Shown piece by piece: positions 56,166 through 64,000 of a stretch of DNA of 64,000 bases. A program made the translations under genes and the position numbers. This stretch comes from Alkalihalobacillus deserti (GTDB lineage: Bacteria; Bacillota; Bacilli; Bacillales; Bacillaceae_D), in the NCBI RefSeq assembly GCF_020734105.1, contig NZ_JAJAFR010000002.1:473196-537195 (forward strand). The letters are read 5' to 3'. The notes beneath the pieces are model-generated. The model was not told the DNA's origin. It saw nothing but the letters and a program-made list of their open reading frames with translations, and did not search any database. Numbering within the stretch: position 1 is the stretch's first letter; each line of letters starts with the position of its first letter.

Positions 56166-56450
56166 ATACAAAAGCTATAAAATAAAGTTTTACTGTCTCA
56201 TCTGAATACCTTTTATTCTTTGTTTCCCCAAAAGCTTCTTGTATTTGCTCTCCCATTAGACAATCTGGAATACCGATACTTCTTTTATGTTACTCTTTCC
56301 AAAGTTTATATGTAGTAATTAATTATTCGTACTTTAGCTACTCTCCCGTTTACAATTTTCGCTTACTTTGCTAATAAAATCCATGCGCATAAATTTAATG
56401 AAGCAGTTGAACTTATACGGAAGAGAAAAAGAATATATCTATACAATTTA

Positions 56451-56630
56451 TCAAGAATTATTGGCGAGAATACTTTCAGCCTCCTTGTTAAATGTTAAGA
56501 TTTCGCTCCGGTGTAGAAGCCGATCTAAGATAGCCGTTGTGAGAGTGGGGTCTCCCAGAAACTTTCCCCACTCACTTGGTCCTTTGTTCGAGCCCATCAT
56601 AATTAAAGTGAAATATTCGTCTATCCAGTT
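56451..56630 (-). pseudogene. IS21-family IstB ATPase C-terminal remnant
   Basis: Minus strand reads [20 protein letters not shown] then [20 protein letters not shown] and ends ANNS-stop. SNKGPSEWG and AILDRLLH are IstB C-terminal blocks. The AAA+ Walker motifs are absent. Confidence 0.75.
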
Positions 56631-57004
56631 TTAGAAGTACTTTTAATTGGTCGAGAGATGACGTGGATACCTTTCTTTAGTTGGTGAATTAACCAATGAA
56701 TCTTTCCCTTTTCTATAAATATTTCTTCAATTTGCTGGAGCATAATGTCTCTCTTAGCTACATTTCGCTCTCACATAGGTAAGTACCAGAGACTTTTTTT
56801 AAGTATTGCTTTTCCAGGGCAGCATTCTGAAGGTCTCTTTTTTGTATTATGATGGACCTTATAATTGCCAGTCCGTTTTAACTATGCGTGACAAGAACTA
56901 CAGAATAATAATTTAAAAAATCACATTTAAAATTTGTTTTGCCCATAATAGGAATAAATTTGTTAATATGTTAGTTAGGAACAAGATTATAAGGATGTGT
57001 TTAT
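56631..57004. other. gene-free stretch upstream of the ROK gene
   Basis: The left part is probably decayed istB sequence (minus strand, no continuous frame). The right part is the ROK gene's promoter region, with AAATTTGTT occurring at about 56931 and 56957, which might be operator half-sites. Confidence 0.4.
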
Positions 57005-58198
57005 ATGTTACTTAAAGATTTTCTAGAAAGTGGGTCAACAAAACAGCAAGAATTAAAGAGATTGTATCAACTTATTCGGAAAAACGGACCGATAACAAAG
57101 GCTGAATTAATGGAACTTACAAAGATAAAAAAAACCAAATTAAACAGAATGATTGATGAGTTATTAAAAAATAACTTTCTAAGAGAGTATGGGGTAGGTG
57201 ATACCTCTATTGGAAGACCTCCAACTTACTACGATGTGGTGCTAGACAAGGATTATATTATAGGAATTCATATATCAAAAATGGCCGTAGAAGTTGTTTT
57301 ATGTAATGTACGTTACGAAATTATTGAAGAAGAGACATTTGCTATAACATCCATACATACACTGGATTTTATAATAAATAAAATTACAGGTATTATACGT
57401 AGATTAATGAAGGATCATAAAATAGGAATTGAACATCTAATAGGAATTGGTTTTGCTACAGTTGGTCCAATAGATAAGAAAAAGGGAATGATTATAGTAA
57501 AAGAACCGTTTTTTGCCCAAAATTGGAAAAATACACTTGTCGTTGACATGTTACAACATGAGTTTCCAGTAAAAATCATGCTTGAATTAGCCACGGAAAC
57601 AGCAGTCGTTGCTGAATATGATGCATATGATTCAGTGCATAAAAATGTCCTTTATTTAATATCTGGCGCTTGGGGATTAGGTTGTGGAGTTATCATTAAT
57701 GGAACTTTGTTGCCTGGGCAAAACGATAATTATGAGCATATGAGTATAAACTTTGATGGGAAGTTATGTTCTTGTGGGAAAAGAGGATGTTTGGTAGCTT
57801 ACTCTTCTTTTAAGGGGATTATTCAAGACCTAAAAAAAGATAAATCAACTTTGGGACTAAATGACGCACAAGTTCAACAAGTATCAGTAAATGATCTTAT
57901 TGAATATTTTAAGCAAGGAGATGAAAAAACAAAAGAAATCATCTTAAATACAGCTGATTATTTAGGTTTTGGCTTATCAAATTTAATTAACATCTTTCAA
58001 GCAGAATTAATTATTCTTAGTGGTCCTTTAATTTATAACTTTGATGGATATTTTAATCGAGTAGTAGAAAGTGCATTACAAAATTTAAAAGATAGAGAAA
58101 ATGATCTTATTTTCACTACAGGAAAAAGAAAAGATAGAGCGATGGTTGTAGGTGCGTGTATCACTCTCTTCGAGTCATATTTCCCGAAAACTTTTTAA
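57005..58198 (+). CDS. ROK-family transcriptional regulator
   Basis: 397 residues. N-terminal winged helix (about 15-62, ITKAELMELTKIKKTKLNRMI), then a ROK domain with zinc ligands His245, Cys255, Cys257 and Cys262 (CSCGKRGC). The kinase-type catalytic Asp (normally ND) is replaced by ELATET near 195-200, so it is a regulator, not a sugar kinase. It probably senses a sugar or a related ligand. The following TRAP/di-iron genes are the nearest candidates for control, but 670 bases of decayed sequence lie between. Confidence 0.82.
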   Translation: MLLKDFLESGSTKQQELKRLYQLIRKNGPITKAELMELTKIKKTKLNRMIDELLKNNFLREYGVGDTSIGRPPTYYDVVLDKDYIIGIHISKMAVEVVLCNVRYEIIEEETFAITSIHTLDFIINKITGIIRRLMKDHKIGIEHLIGIGFATVGPIDKKKGMIIVKEPFFAQNWKNTLVVDMLQHEFPVKIMLELATETAVVAEYDAYDSVHKNVLYLISGAWGLGCGVIINGTLLPGQNDNYEHMSINFDGKLCSCGKRGCLVAYSSFKGIIQDLKKDKSTLGLNDAQVQQVSVNDLIEYFKQGDEKTKEIILNTADYLGFGLSNLINIFQAELIILSGPLIYNFDGYFNRVVESALQNLKDRENDLIFTTGKRKDRAMVVGACITLFESYFPKTF

Positions 58199-58289
58199 AA
58201 TTCTGTTCATGTTATATTGACTTTTCTGTGAATTCGATATAATATGAAATTGTATTTAAGTCCAAAGTGGGAAAAAGTTAAAAGAAATA

Positions 58290-58640
58290 AACGGTAATTC
58301 CTTTTATTTTAATAACTTATTGCCGAATTGGTCAAAATGATTACGTTGATCTATTTTCAAAGGGGATTAAATTTTTCGGAACAGGTTTACCTAAAGAATA
58401 TCAAAACCCAAATACCTCAGATGAAGAATTTGTTAATAGAGTGGGCGCTGTTCTCCGCGGCAAGTTGGAGTAATTTTTAAAGAAATTAATCCTCAAAAAC
58501 TAGTATTGATCCATCTCGATACAAGTTTTACAGATGATGAAACACTTCAGGAAATTGTGAATGAATTTAATGGCTTGATAATGATTTTAAATGTGAATAG
58601 AAGTTTGTTTTTAAATGAAGAACTATGTTTTTTTTGAAAA
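58290..58640 (+). pseudogene. decayed gene, unidentified
   Basis: Three frames read protein-like: NNLLPNWSK, then NDYVDLFSKGIKFFGTGLPK followed by SDEEFVNRVGAVLRGKLE-stop, and EINPQKLVLIHLDTSFTDDE followed by LQEIVNEFNGL. The KLVLIHLD piece resembles a metallo-beta-lactamase-fold segment, but the family is not certain. Confidence 0.3.
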
Positions 58641-58735
58641 AATGTAAGGGTTTACAATTGTGTTCTAGAAGGAGGGAAGACATTAAAGAAAACAATAAAA
58701 GTGAGGTTACTTTATATCGTATTCATGCTAATTAA
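58641..58735 (+). repeat. diverged duplicate of the dctP leader and start
   Basis: Resembles 58825-58921 along its length: operator-like TGTAAGGGTTTACA (58643), GAAGGAGGGAAGACATTAAA and a hydrophobic frame VRLLYIVFMLIN that stops. The TTG start of dctP appears here as TTA. A tandem partial duplication of the 5' end of the transporter gene, or the stump of an older paralogue. Confidence 0.6.
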
Positions 58736-58826
58736 CAATAAATCATTTTGAATTTATTTTAGTAAGGAGGTGGTTTGTAAGTTAAGAAAGTTTTCAAATG
58801 AAGAACAGTGTGTTTATTGAAAGAAA

Positions 58827-58840
58827 TGTAAGCACTTACA
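58827..58840. promoter_or_regulatory. cre/LacI-type palindromic operator before dctP
   Basis: TGTAAGCACTTACA differs by one central base from the cre form TGTAAGCGCTTACA. It lies 27 bases before the dctP start, and an analogous element is present in the upstream duplicate. It suggests catabolite repression or control by a LacI-family regulator. Confidence 0.55.
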
Positions 58841-58866
58841 ACTATGATTTAGGAGGAGGAAAGACA

Positions 58867-59967
58867 TTGAAAAAAATAATAAAAGCTGTGTTGCTTTCTA
58901 TCGTATTCATGTTGATTCTCAATGGGTGTTCCGCGGGGTCGACTACGGAATCATCTAACAGAGATTCAGAAAATGGAGGAGGTAGTGAAAGTGATCAAAC
59001 GGAAGTAATCCATTTATCGGCAAGTACTTATACACAGCCAGGAATTCCCGTTACCATTGGTTTTGATAATGTGTTAGATGAAATTGAAAAAAGAAGTGAT
59101 GGTCGAGTAAAGTTTGAAAGGTTTTATAATGGGTCATTGACTGGTCCGGAGGATACAATTGATGCTGTTCAAAACCGGGTGGCAGATGTTGCTTTTATTA
59201 TTCCAGAATTGCAATCCGGCAAAGTATCTTTAAGTACTGTTACGACGAATCCGGCTATTTACCAAAACGTATGGTCCGTCACTAAAGCACTTCATACCTT
59301 ATTTGAAGAAGAACCAGCAGTCAAAGAACAATGGGAAAGTCACGGTGTGAAAAAAATAGGCTTATATGCTGCTCCTCAGTACCAGATTTTGTCAACTGAA
59401 GATGTCTCTAGTTTTGAGGATTTACAAGGATTACGAACTTTGACAACCGGGCGCTCCCAAGCTCTACTGGCTGAAGGGCTTGGTATGATTCCTGTTCCAA
59501 TGGTGCAAACACAAGCTTATGAAGCTATGTCTAGAGGCACAATTGACAGTATGCTCTTTAATTTTTCGGGGGGCGTTGCGGTTGGGGTTGATGAAGTGAT
59601 CAATTCTATTTGGGGACTACCTGTTTCGGGGCTGACCGCTGTTATTGGCATGAACCTTGACGTATATGAATCTTTACCTGAAGATATCCAAAACATTATT
59701 GAGGAAGTGCAACAGGATTTTGATGCCAAAATGCATCATGAACTTTTTGTTGAATCAGATGAAAAGTCAGCGCAAAAATATGCTGAGCAAGGTGTTGTAA
59801 TCCATGAAACTTCGGAAGAAGATTTGAACAAAGTAAGAGAACTGGCAGCAGAACTTGTGTGGAATGAATGGGTGAAAGAACAAGAAGATCTAGGGTTGCC
59901 AGGCCAACAAGTCTTGGATACTTTTGTTGAACTGGTTGAAAAATATGAACAAGAAAGTCCTTATTAA
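58867..59967 (+). CDS. TRAP transporter substrate-binding protein (DctP family), lipoprotein
   Basis: 366 residues from a TTG with AGGAGGAGG upstream. Lipobox LNGC (Cys21) anchors it to the outer face. The DctP fold is indicated by LSASTYTQPGIPVT, then VQNRVADVAFIIPE, SFEDLQGLRTLTTGRSQALL and MSRGTIDSMLFNFSG; the arginine that usually binds the ligand carboxylate fits LRTLTTGR. It captures an organic acid for DctQM. A longer reading from 58798 would not give a proper signal sequence. Confidence 0.85.
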   Translation: MKKIIKAVLLSIVFMLILNGCSAGSTTESSNRDSENGGGSESDQTEVIHLSASTYTQPGIPVTIGFDNVLDEIEKRSDGRVKFERFYNGSLTGPEDTIDAVQNRVADVAFIIPELQSGKVSLSTVTTNPAIYQNVWSVTKALHTLFEEEPAVKEQWESHGVKKIGLYAAPQYQILSTEDVSSFEDLQGLRTLTTGRSQALLAEGLGMIPVPMVQTQAYEAMSRGTIDSMLFNFSGGVAVGVDEVINSIWGLPVSGLTAVIGMNLDVYESLPEDIQNIIEEVQQDFDAKMHHELFVESDEKSAQKYAEQGVVIHETSEEDLNKVRELAAELVWNEWVKEQEDLGLPGQQVLDTFVELVEKYEQESPY

Positions 59968-60091
59968 GCCAATCTACGAAAATAATCACGTTACAAATGC
60001 GTTAAAAATTGTAAGCCTTTCTATTGAAAGATTACATGTTCAAGTACCAAGATGACGATATAAAATTTCAAATTATTTGGAGGTTATTCTT

Positions 60092-60868
60092 ATGAAAAGT
60101 GCTGTTGAATTACCGAAGTACCATGAGTTGAGTGATGCTGAATTAAAACAATGGACGCCTGAAGAATTTACACAAAAAATCATTGACAAATCTACTCAAT
60201 TTGCTGAAGCCTTCTATCATGTTAGTAATTGGGAGAAAGTTGATTTTGATGAAGAGACGAGAAAACAGAATTTGATGAAGTTTTGTTCGCGAATTGGATG
60301 GCGTGAATTCTATCTAGGGGTTCATCCACCTTCCAAACAAATTGTGTTGCTCGAAAGTAACCCCGAGGATATAGGCATACGCATTAGACTTGCCCAACAG
60401 ATCATTGATGAAGTTAAGCACCAAAGGGAGTGGGGGAATTGGGCAAAGAAATATGGTGGAAGCCCGAGAATCCAGGACTATAAAGTTGAACCTGACGTTT
60501 TAAAACAATTCCAGTTAACGAGCAGCTATGACGATCCGACTAAAATTGCGATAAACTTGCAGTTAACTTCCGAAGTGACTTTACCGTTCTTGCTTGGTTA
60601 CGGAACATTATCACCAGAAGAAAACATTACAGCCCAAATAATGCCTGAAGAGTTACGTACGGGAATTAAAAAAGAGGTTGTGGATGATGAACCGCGTCAT
60701 ATTGCGGTTGGAAGAGATATCATGATTAAATACTGTGGCGAAGATGCAGATAAACGAAGAACGCTGTTAGAGATGCATAATACACGTCTTGAAAGCACCA
60801 TGACTTTACAGTCAAATGAAGTGAATTTGCTAGGGGCTGAGAGAACAACTCCTTATCCTAAAATCTAA
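60092..60868 (+). CDS. ferritin-like di-iron protein, candidate oxygenase
   Basis: 258 residues, mostly helical. Four helices bear Glu72 (GWREFYL), Glu107-x2-His110 (DEVKHQREW), Glu161 (TSEVTLPFLL) and Glu200-x2-His203 (DDEPRHIAVGRD). This is the full E / ExxH / E / ExxH ligand set of non-heme di-iron carboxylate proteins such as PaaA, BoxB, R2 and bacterial multicomponent monooxygenases. I do not recognise the subfamily. Ribosome site GGAGG is 11 bases before ATG 60092. It lies between the DctP and DctQ/DctM genes and just ahead of a small helical protein, so it probably acts on the imported compound. Confidence 0.65.
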   Translation: MKSAVELPKYHELSDAELKQWTPEEFTQKIIDKSTQFAEAFYHVSNWEKVDFDEETRKQNLMKFCSRIGWREFYLGVHPPSKQIVLLESNPEDIGIRIRLAQQIIDEVKHQREWGNWAKKYGGSPRIQDYKVEPDVLKQFQLTSSYDDPTKIAINLQLTSEVTLPFLLGYGTLSPEENITAQIMPEELRTGIKKEVVDDEPRHIAVGRDIMIKYCGEDADKRRTLLEMHNTRLESTMTLQSNEVNLLGAERTTPYPKI

Positions 60869-60888
60869 ACATAAGGTCGGTGTAAAAC

Positions 60889-61170
60889 ATGTTCAATTTT
60901 GAAAATTGGAGTAAACAAGTTTTTCATCTCACTTCACTGTTAGAAGAAACTGAGTCAGCTCTTGATAAAGAAAAAATTAATAAGTATCAGTCCGATTTGC
61001 AAAAGCTGTGGGATGAAATGATACAACATGAAGACGAGGGAGTTCGTTTTTTGAAAAAGTCACTAAAGATGTCAGAACAATCGCTTGAAGGTGACTTATC
61101 TGAAGAGAAGTTAAAGGAAACAATGGATGCCATGAGGTCAGAAGCTATTGAAAAAAGCCATAATGGATAG
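60889..61170 (+). CDS. small helical acidic protein downstream of the di-iron gene
   Basis: 93 residues, almost all predicted helix with heptad-like spacing (LLEETESALDKEKINKYQSD, LKKSLKMSEQSLEGDLSEEK). No signal peptide, no Cys. Family unknown. 20 bases after the di-iron gene, so very probably translated with it; it might be an effector or accessory subunit, as di-iron oxygenases often need a small partner. That role is inference. Confidence 0.5.
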   Translation: MFNFENWSKQVFHLTSLLEETESALDKEKINKYQSDLQKLWDEMIQHEDEGVRFLKKSLKMSEQSLEGDLSEEKLKETMDAMRSEAIEKSHNG

Positions 61171-61267
61171 TTTGTATTAAATTAAAGTCTAATGTTACTA
61201 ATTCTTCAAGAAACTCTTTTTCCTTAATCATTTATGACGACATATCTGCGGTCAAATACGTTCATCG

Positions 61268-61312
61268 CTTCCATCCTTCTACGAACATCCGTTGTTCGTA
61301 GAAGGATGGAGG
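61268..61312. repeat. long intergenic hairpin inside the TRAP cluster
   Basis: GCTTCCATCCTTCTACGAAC / GTTCGTAGAAGGATGGAGGC: a 20-bp stem with one T-G pair and a 5-base loop. No T run. It separates dctP and the di-iron pair from dctQM and could set differential expression. Confidence 0.75.
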
Positions 61313-61382
61313 CAAAGCAATAAAAGAGATGCTTGTTCACTACTGAAAGATTTCATTAAGTGTGATGCCAAGATGAGTGAGA

Positions 61383-61526
61383 ATGATTAAAGATGCGGTA
61401 TTGAAAGAGATGCTAGAAAACAAGAACTTGATGAAACGTTTTGAAGATCCTACAAAAAAATCGGAACTTATATTATTCATGTCTTTTAAAAAAGATTCTT
61501 TTTCCCAAGAGCAAATATTGAATTGA
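61383..61526 (+). CDS. short ORF of doubtful status
   Basis: 47 residues, MIKDAVLKEMLENKNLMKRF… ending SQEQILN. Composition is protein-like (a helical domain), but there is no ribosome site before the ATG. It might be the tail of a lost gene. Confidence 0.3.
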   Translation: MIKDAVLKEMLENKNLMKRFEDPTKKSELILFMSFKKDSFSQEQILN

Positions 61527-61574
61527 TAGAGAATACTAAACGATTTGAGAGACATTAACGTACGGGGGGATCTC

Positions 61575-62108
61575 ATGAATCTACTTTTTGTGAAATTAGA
61601 TTACCAGTTAAGAAAGGTAGAATACTTTTTTGCATTAGTTGCAGGAATGATTGCTTTGATTGTCATGTTAATGGTGACATTGGATGTTTTATTTCGTAAT
61701 TTATTCAATACACCTATAGTAGCTGTTTACGAATTGGTCACATACTCATTTATTGGAATGATTGCTCTAGGCTTCCCTTATGTACAGGCTCAAAACCAGA
61801 ATGTTGTGATCGAAGTTGCCACAAGTTCTTTGCCGGCGAAGTATAAAAATGTCCTTGACTTAATTGGCACTGTGATAGGTCTGTTTGTCATCGGTGTCAT
61901 TGCCTGGCAAACAGGGATTTCTACTATATCTTCTTTTGTAGGAAATGAGTATAGTTCTGGGCTGATCAGAATACCGATTTGGCCAGCAAAATTGGTTCTT
62001 TTTCTAGGTTTGACGTTTTTGGCTATAAGACTTTTTCTTGACGTTTTCCTTATCGCAACCAACTCAAAGAACAGAAAAGACGAATCTGAAACAACTACCA
62101 TCCAATAG
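61575..62108 (+). CDS. TRAP transporter small permease (DctQ family)
   Basis: 177 residues with four membrane helices (about 16-38, 48-66, 86-106, 127-148). The DctQ signature region FRNLFNTPIVAVYELVTYSF and QNQNVVIEV is present. Pairs with the large permease just downstream. ATG 61575 is preceded by GGGGGGA; the frame is open ten codons upstream without a ribosome site. Confidence 0.82.
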   Translation: MNLLFVKLDYQLRKVEYFFALVAGMIALIVMLMVTLDVLFRNLFNTPIVAVYELVTYSFIGMIALGFPYVQAQNQNVVIEVATSSLPAKYKNVLDLIGTVIGLFVIGVIAWQTGISTISSFVGNEYSSGLIRIPIWPAKLVLFLGLTFLAIRLFLDVFLIATNSKNRKDESETTTIQ

Positions 62109-62187
62109 CTGCTAGAAGTAAAAAAGGTGTTGTCGATTGTTTGGAAACTTTGCAAATCGGTTAGTACCAGGACGGGGGAGGATGAAT

Positions 62188-63492
62188 ATGACATTAGATC
62201 CACAGATTATTGGTTACATCGGCATCATCGTGATGTTGATATTGATGTTTTTAAGAGTACCGGTTGCATTTGCTATGGCTACTGTTGGTTTTGTAGGCTT
62301 CTATTTGATTAATGGGTTAATCCCTTCTTTAAATATTATGCAATCGACTTTTTATGGAGTATTGAGGAGTGAAAGTTTTGTTGCTGTGCCTTTGTTTATC
62401 CTTATGGGCTACTTTGCTTATCATTCAGGTATTGTGACCAATCTGTTTAAAACCGCTATGAAATGGGTAGGGCATGCTCCCGGAGGCATAGTACAAGCCA
62501 CTATTCTTGGGGGAGCGGGATTTGGAGCTACGAGTGGCTGAGGTTTGGCATCCACTGCGACATTAGCCAAAATTGCCTATCCGGAAATGATTAAATCAGG
62601 GGTGGACAGAAAGTTAGCTTATGGAGCTATAGCTTCAGTCGGACCACTTGCTGTCATGATACCACCGAGTATTTTAATGATCGTCTTTGCTATTATCACA
62701 CAACAGTCAATCGGAAAATTATTAATTGGAGGCCTTTTGCCCGGTTTATTTGCTGCCGTGATTTACATGGTGATGGTCTATATTTTGGTTAAAAGGAATC
62801 CTGCGATTGCACCATCGGTTGCTAAGCCTCCTTTAGAAGAACGTCTGAAATCCTTAAAAAATATATGGGGATTTGTGATTTTGGTCTTTGTGATCGTAGC
62901 AGGGTTATACTCTGGCTTTTTTACGCCAACTGAAGCCGGATCAATAGGTGCCTTCGTCGTATTTGTTATGTTGCTGTTCATGCAAGGTTTTAAATGGCAG
63001 ATCATCAAAGACTCTATTATACAGACAATCACGACATCAAGTATGATCTTTCTGTTGGTATGTAGTACTTATGTTTTCAGTTACTTTATTACGGTGACTA
63101 GAATACCTACCAATTTATCAAATCTTTTGGTTTCACTTCCAGTTGACCCCATTGTGATTTTGTTAGCTGTCATCCTGATGTATTTGATTATGGGGATGTT
63201 CATGGACATGATGTCAGCCATGTTCCTGACTCTACCTATTCTTTTTCCTTCCATCATTGCTTTGGGATTTGACCCGATTTGGTTTGGTGTTATGCTAGTG
63301 TTTTTGGTTGAAGTAGCCTTGGTTACACCACCATTTGGACTTAGTTTGTTTATTCTTAATGGTGCGGTACCAGGCAGTGATATGAAGGAAATTTATCGGG
63401 GGAGCATACCGTTTATCGTAGCTGATTTTGTTATTATAGCATTGTTTATATTGTTTCCACAGATTATTACCTTCTTACCTTCGTTGATGTAA
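62188..63492 (+). pseudogene. TRAP transporter large permease (DctM family) interrupted by one TGA
   Basis: 434 codons, full DctM length with about twelve helices: N-terminal MTLDPQIIGYIGI, GFGATSG[TGA]GLASTATLAKIAYPEM, later FFTPTEAGSIGAF and VTPPFGLSLFILN. The TGA at 62539-62541 falls in the conserved substrate-loop motif and is the only lesion; both sides are in one frame. Ribosome site GGGGGAGG lies before ATG 62188. Alternatives to a nonsense mutation are a sequencing error or readthrough/recoding; the C-terminal part alone starts with TTG 62545 and lacks a ribosome site. Confidence 0.82.
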
Positions 63493-63662
63493 ATGTGCGT
63501 TGTAAGTTGGTTCAGTCGGACATCTATACTAAAAATCTTTCAAAGGGAATATAGGATTTTTGTTAAAAGAAAAAGTTGGACAATTCAGTAGGTGAGTTTG
63601 TTTTATAAAATGATTAATTTAAACCCACAGAAATACATTTTATTAAGAAGGAGTTTTGGACA

Positions 63663-64000
63663 TTGAATATTAAAGCAGCGACTACTTTTTATAAAGGTTC
63701 TGAATTTACGATATCAGATGTCTCTCTTGATAAACCAAAACATGGAGAAGTACTAGTTCGAATAAGTGCTAGCGGAATCTGTCATACGGATCTTAGAGCA
63801 CGAGATCAACTTAGGCCAGTACCATTACCTATAATATTAGGGCATGAAGGTTCTGGTATCGTAGAAGAGATTGGCGAAGGAGTCAGCAATGTCCAGCCTG
63901 GTGATCATGTCATTATGAGTTTTAATTCCTGTGGAACTTGTAATGACTGTTTAAAAGCAAAACCGTATGCTTGTGAAAACTTTCCTCATTTGAATTTTTC
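63663..64000 (+). CDS. zinc-dependent alcohol dehydrogenase, aryl-alcohol type, 3' end outside window
   Basis: First 112 residues of a medium-chain dehydrogenase. Catalytic zinc ligands are Cys40 (SGICHTD) and His61-Glu62 (LGHEGSG); structural zinc ligands are Cys90, Cys93, Cys96 and Cys104 (SCGTCNDC … YAC). RARDQLRPVPLPIILGHE and GDHVIMSFNSCG resemble benzyl/aryl-alcohol dehydrogenases. A TTG start follows AAGAAGGAG. It would oxidise an alcohol formed from the transported compound. Runs off the window. Confidence 0.82.
   Translation, partial: MNIKAATTFYKGSEFTISDVSLDKPKHGEVLVRISASGICHTDLRARDQLRPVPLPIILGHEGSGIVEEIGEGVSNVQPGDHVIMSFNSCGTCNDCLKAKPYACENFPHLNF

Noticed and set aside
56032..56256. 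75-codon minus-strand ORF at the edge of IS4 copy 2
   Set aside because: It spans the element's terminal repeat, has no ribosome site and no protein-like pattern.
62539..62580. Selenocysteine insertion at the DctM TGA
   Set aside because: The stem after the codon is short with a large loop, no family precedent is known to me, and no sel genes are visible; kept only as a remote alternative.
34..64000. tRNA or rRNA genes
   Set aside because: No GTTCRANNC T-arm with paired acceptor ends and no rRNA core sequence was noticed; a covariance-model scan would settle it.

Overview
The window looks like the chromosome of a low-GC, endospore-forming member of the Bacillaceae. The evidence is Shine-Dalgarno sites close to AAAGGAGG before most genes, remnants of a gerA/gerB/gerC germinant-receptor operon, a Sda-type sporulation checkpoint protein, Bacillus families such as YtxH and DUF2512, and a leucine-degradation operon in the gene order of Bacillus subtilis yngJ-I-HA-HB-G-F-E. 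No rRNA, tRNA or CRISPR array was seen. A striking property of the window is decay: about twenty genes are broken by internal deletions, frameshifts, in-frame stops or insertion sequences, beside several intact operons.

Layout. 1-9.3 kb: housekeeping and hypothetical genes (alpha/beta hydrolase, CDGSH protein, methionine gamma-lyase, DEDDh exonuclease, thiamine-binding protein, YtxH protein, an amber-interrupted DUF1801 gene, TIGR01777 epimerase, DUF2512 protein). 9.4-13.4 kb: decayed IS21, IS200/IS605 and other transposases around a ruined gerA-gerB-gerC operon, with an IS3-type element inside gerC. 13.4-17.5 kb: a broken 3-hydroxybutyrate dehydrogenase gene, a divergent LysR regulator, and scoA-scoB-thiolase for acetoacetate use. 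17.5-26.5 kb: fragments of a BKACE enzyme and LivF, then the intact acyl-CoA dehydrogenase, acyl-CoA ligase, biotin carboxylase, biotin carrier, HMG-CoA lyase, enoyl-CoA hydratase and carboxyltransferase genes. Leucine carbon would leave this operon as acetoacetate and acetyl-CoA, and the neighbouring CoA-transferase and thiolase can process acetoacetate. 26.6-29.2 kb: a scrapyard with an acyl-CoA synthetase, a thiolase, group II intron and CopA remnants.

29.3-40.7 kb is a compact membrane, copper and thiol-redox island: SHOCT protein, Met-rich secreted protein, two CcdA/DsbD-like proteins, a ResA-like thioredoxin, CtaG, a two-component system, several tiny membrane proteins with coiled-coil tails, an F510_1955-type BNR protein, and a CopC-CopD protein. 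40.9-45.5 kb: a Sda-like gene coupled to an internally deleted rhaA, a frameshifted rhaR-like regulator, and intact lutABC. 45.5-47.3 kb: HPr and IS3 remnants. 47.6-52.8 kb: nikABCDE behind a Fur-box-like site. 52.9-56.6 kb: two related IS4-type elements in opposite orientation and an IstB remnant.

57-64 kb holds a ROK regulator and the least familiar cluster: a TRAP transporter (DctP, DctQ, and DctM interrupted by an in-frame TGA), a protein with the complete E / ExxH / E / ExxH ligand pattern of ferritin-like di-iron oxygenases, a small helical protein, and an aryl-alcohol-type zinc dehydrogenase cut by the window end. This is my best candidate for an undescribed catabolic system.
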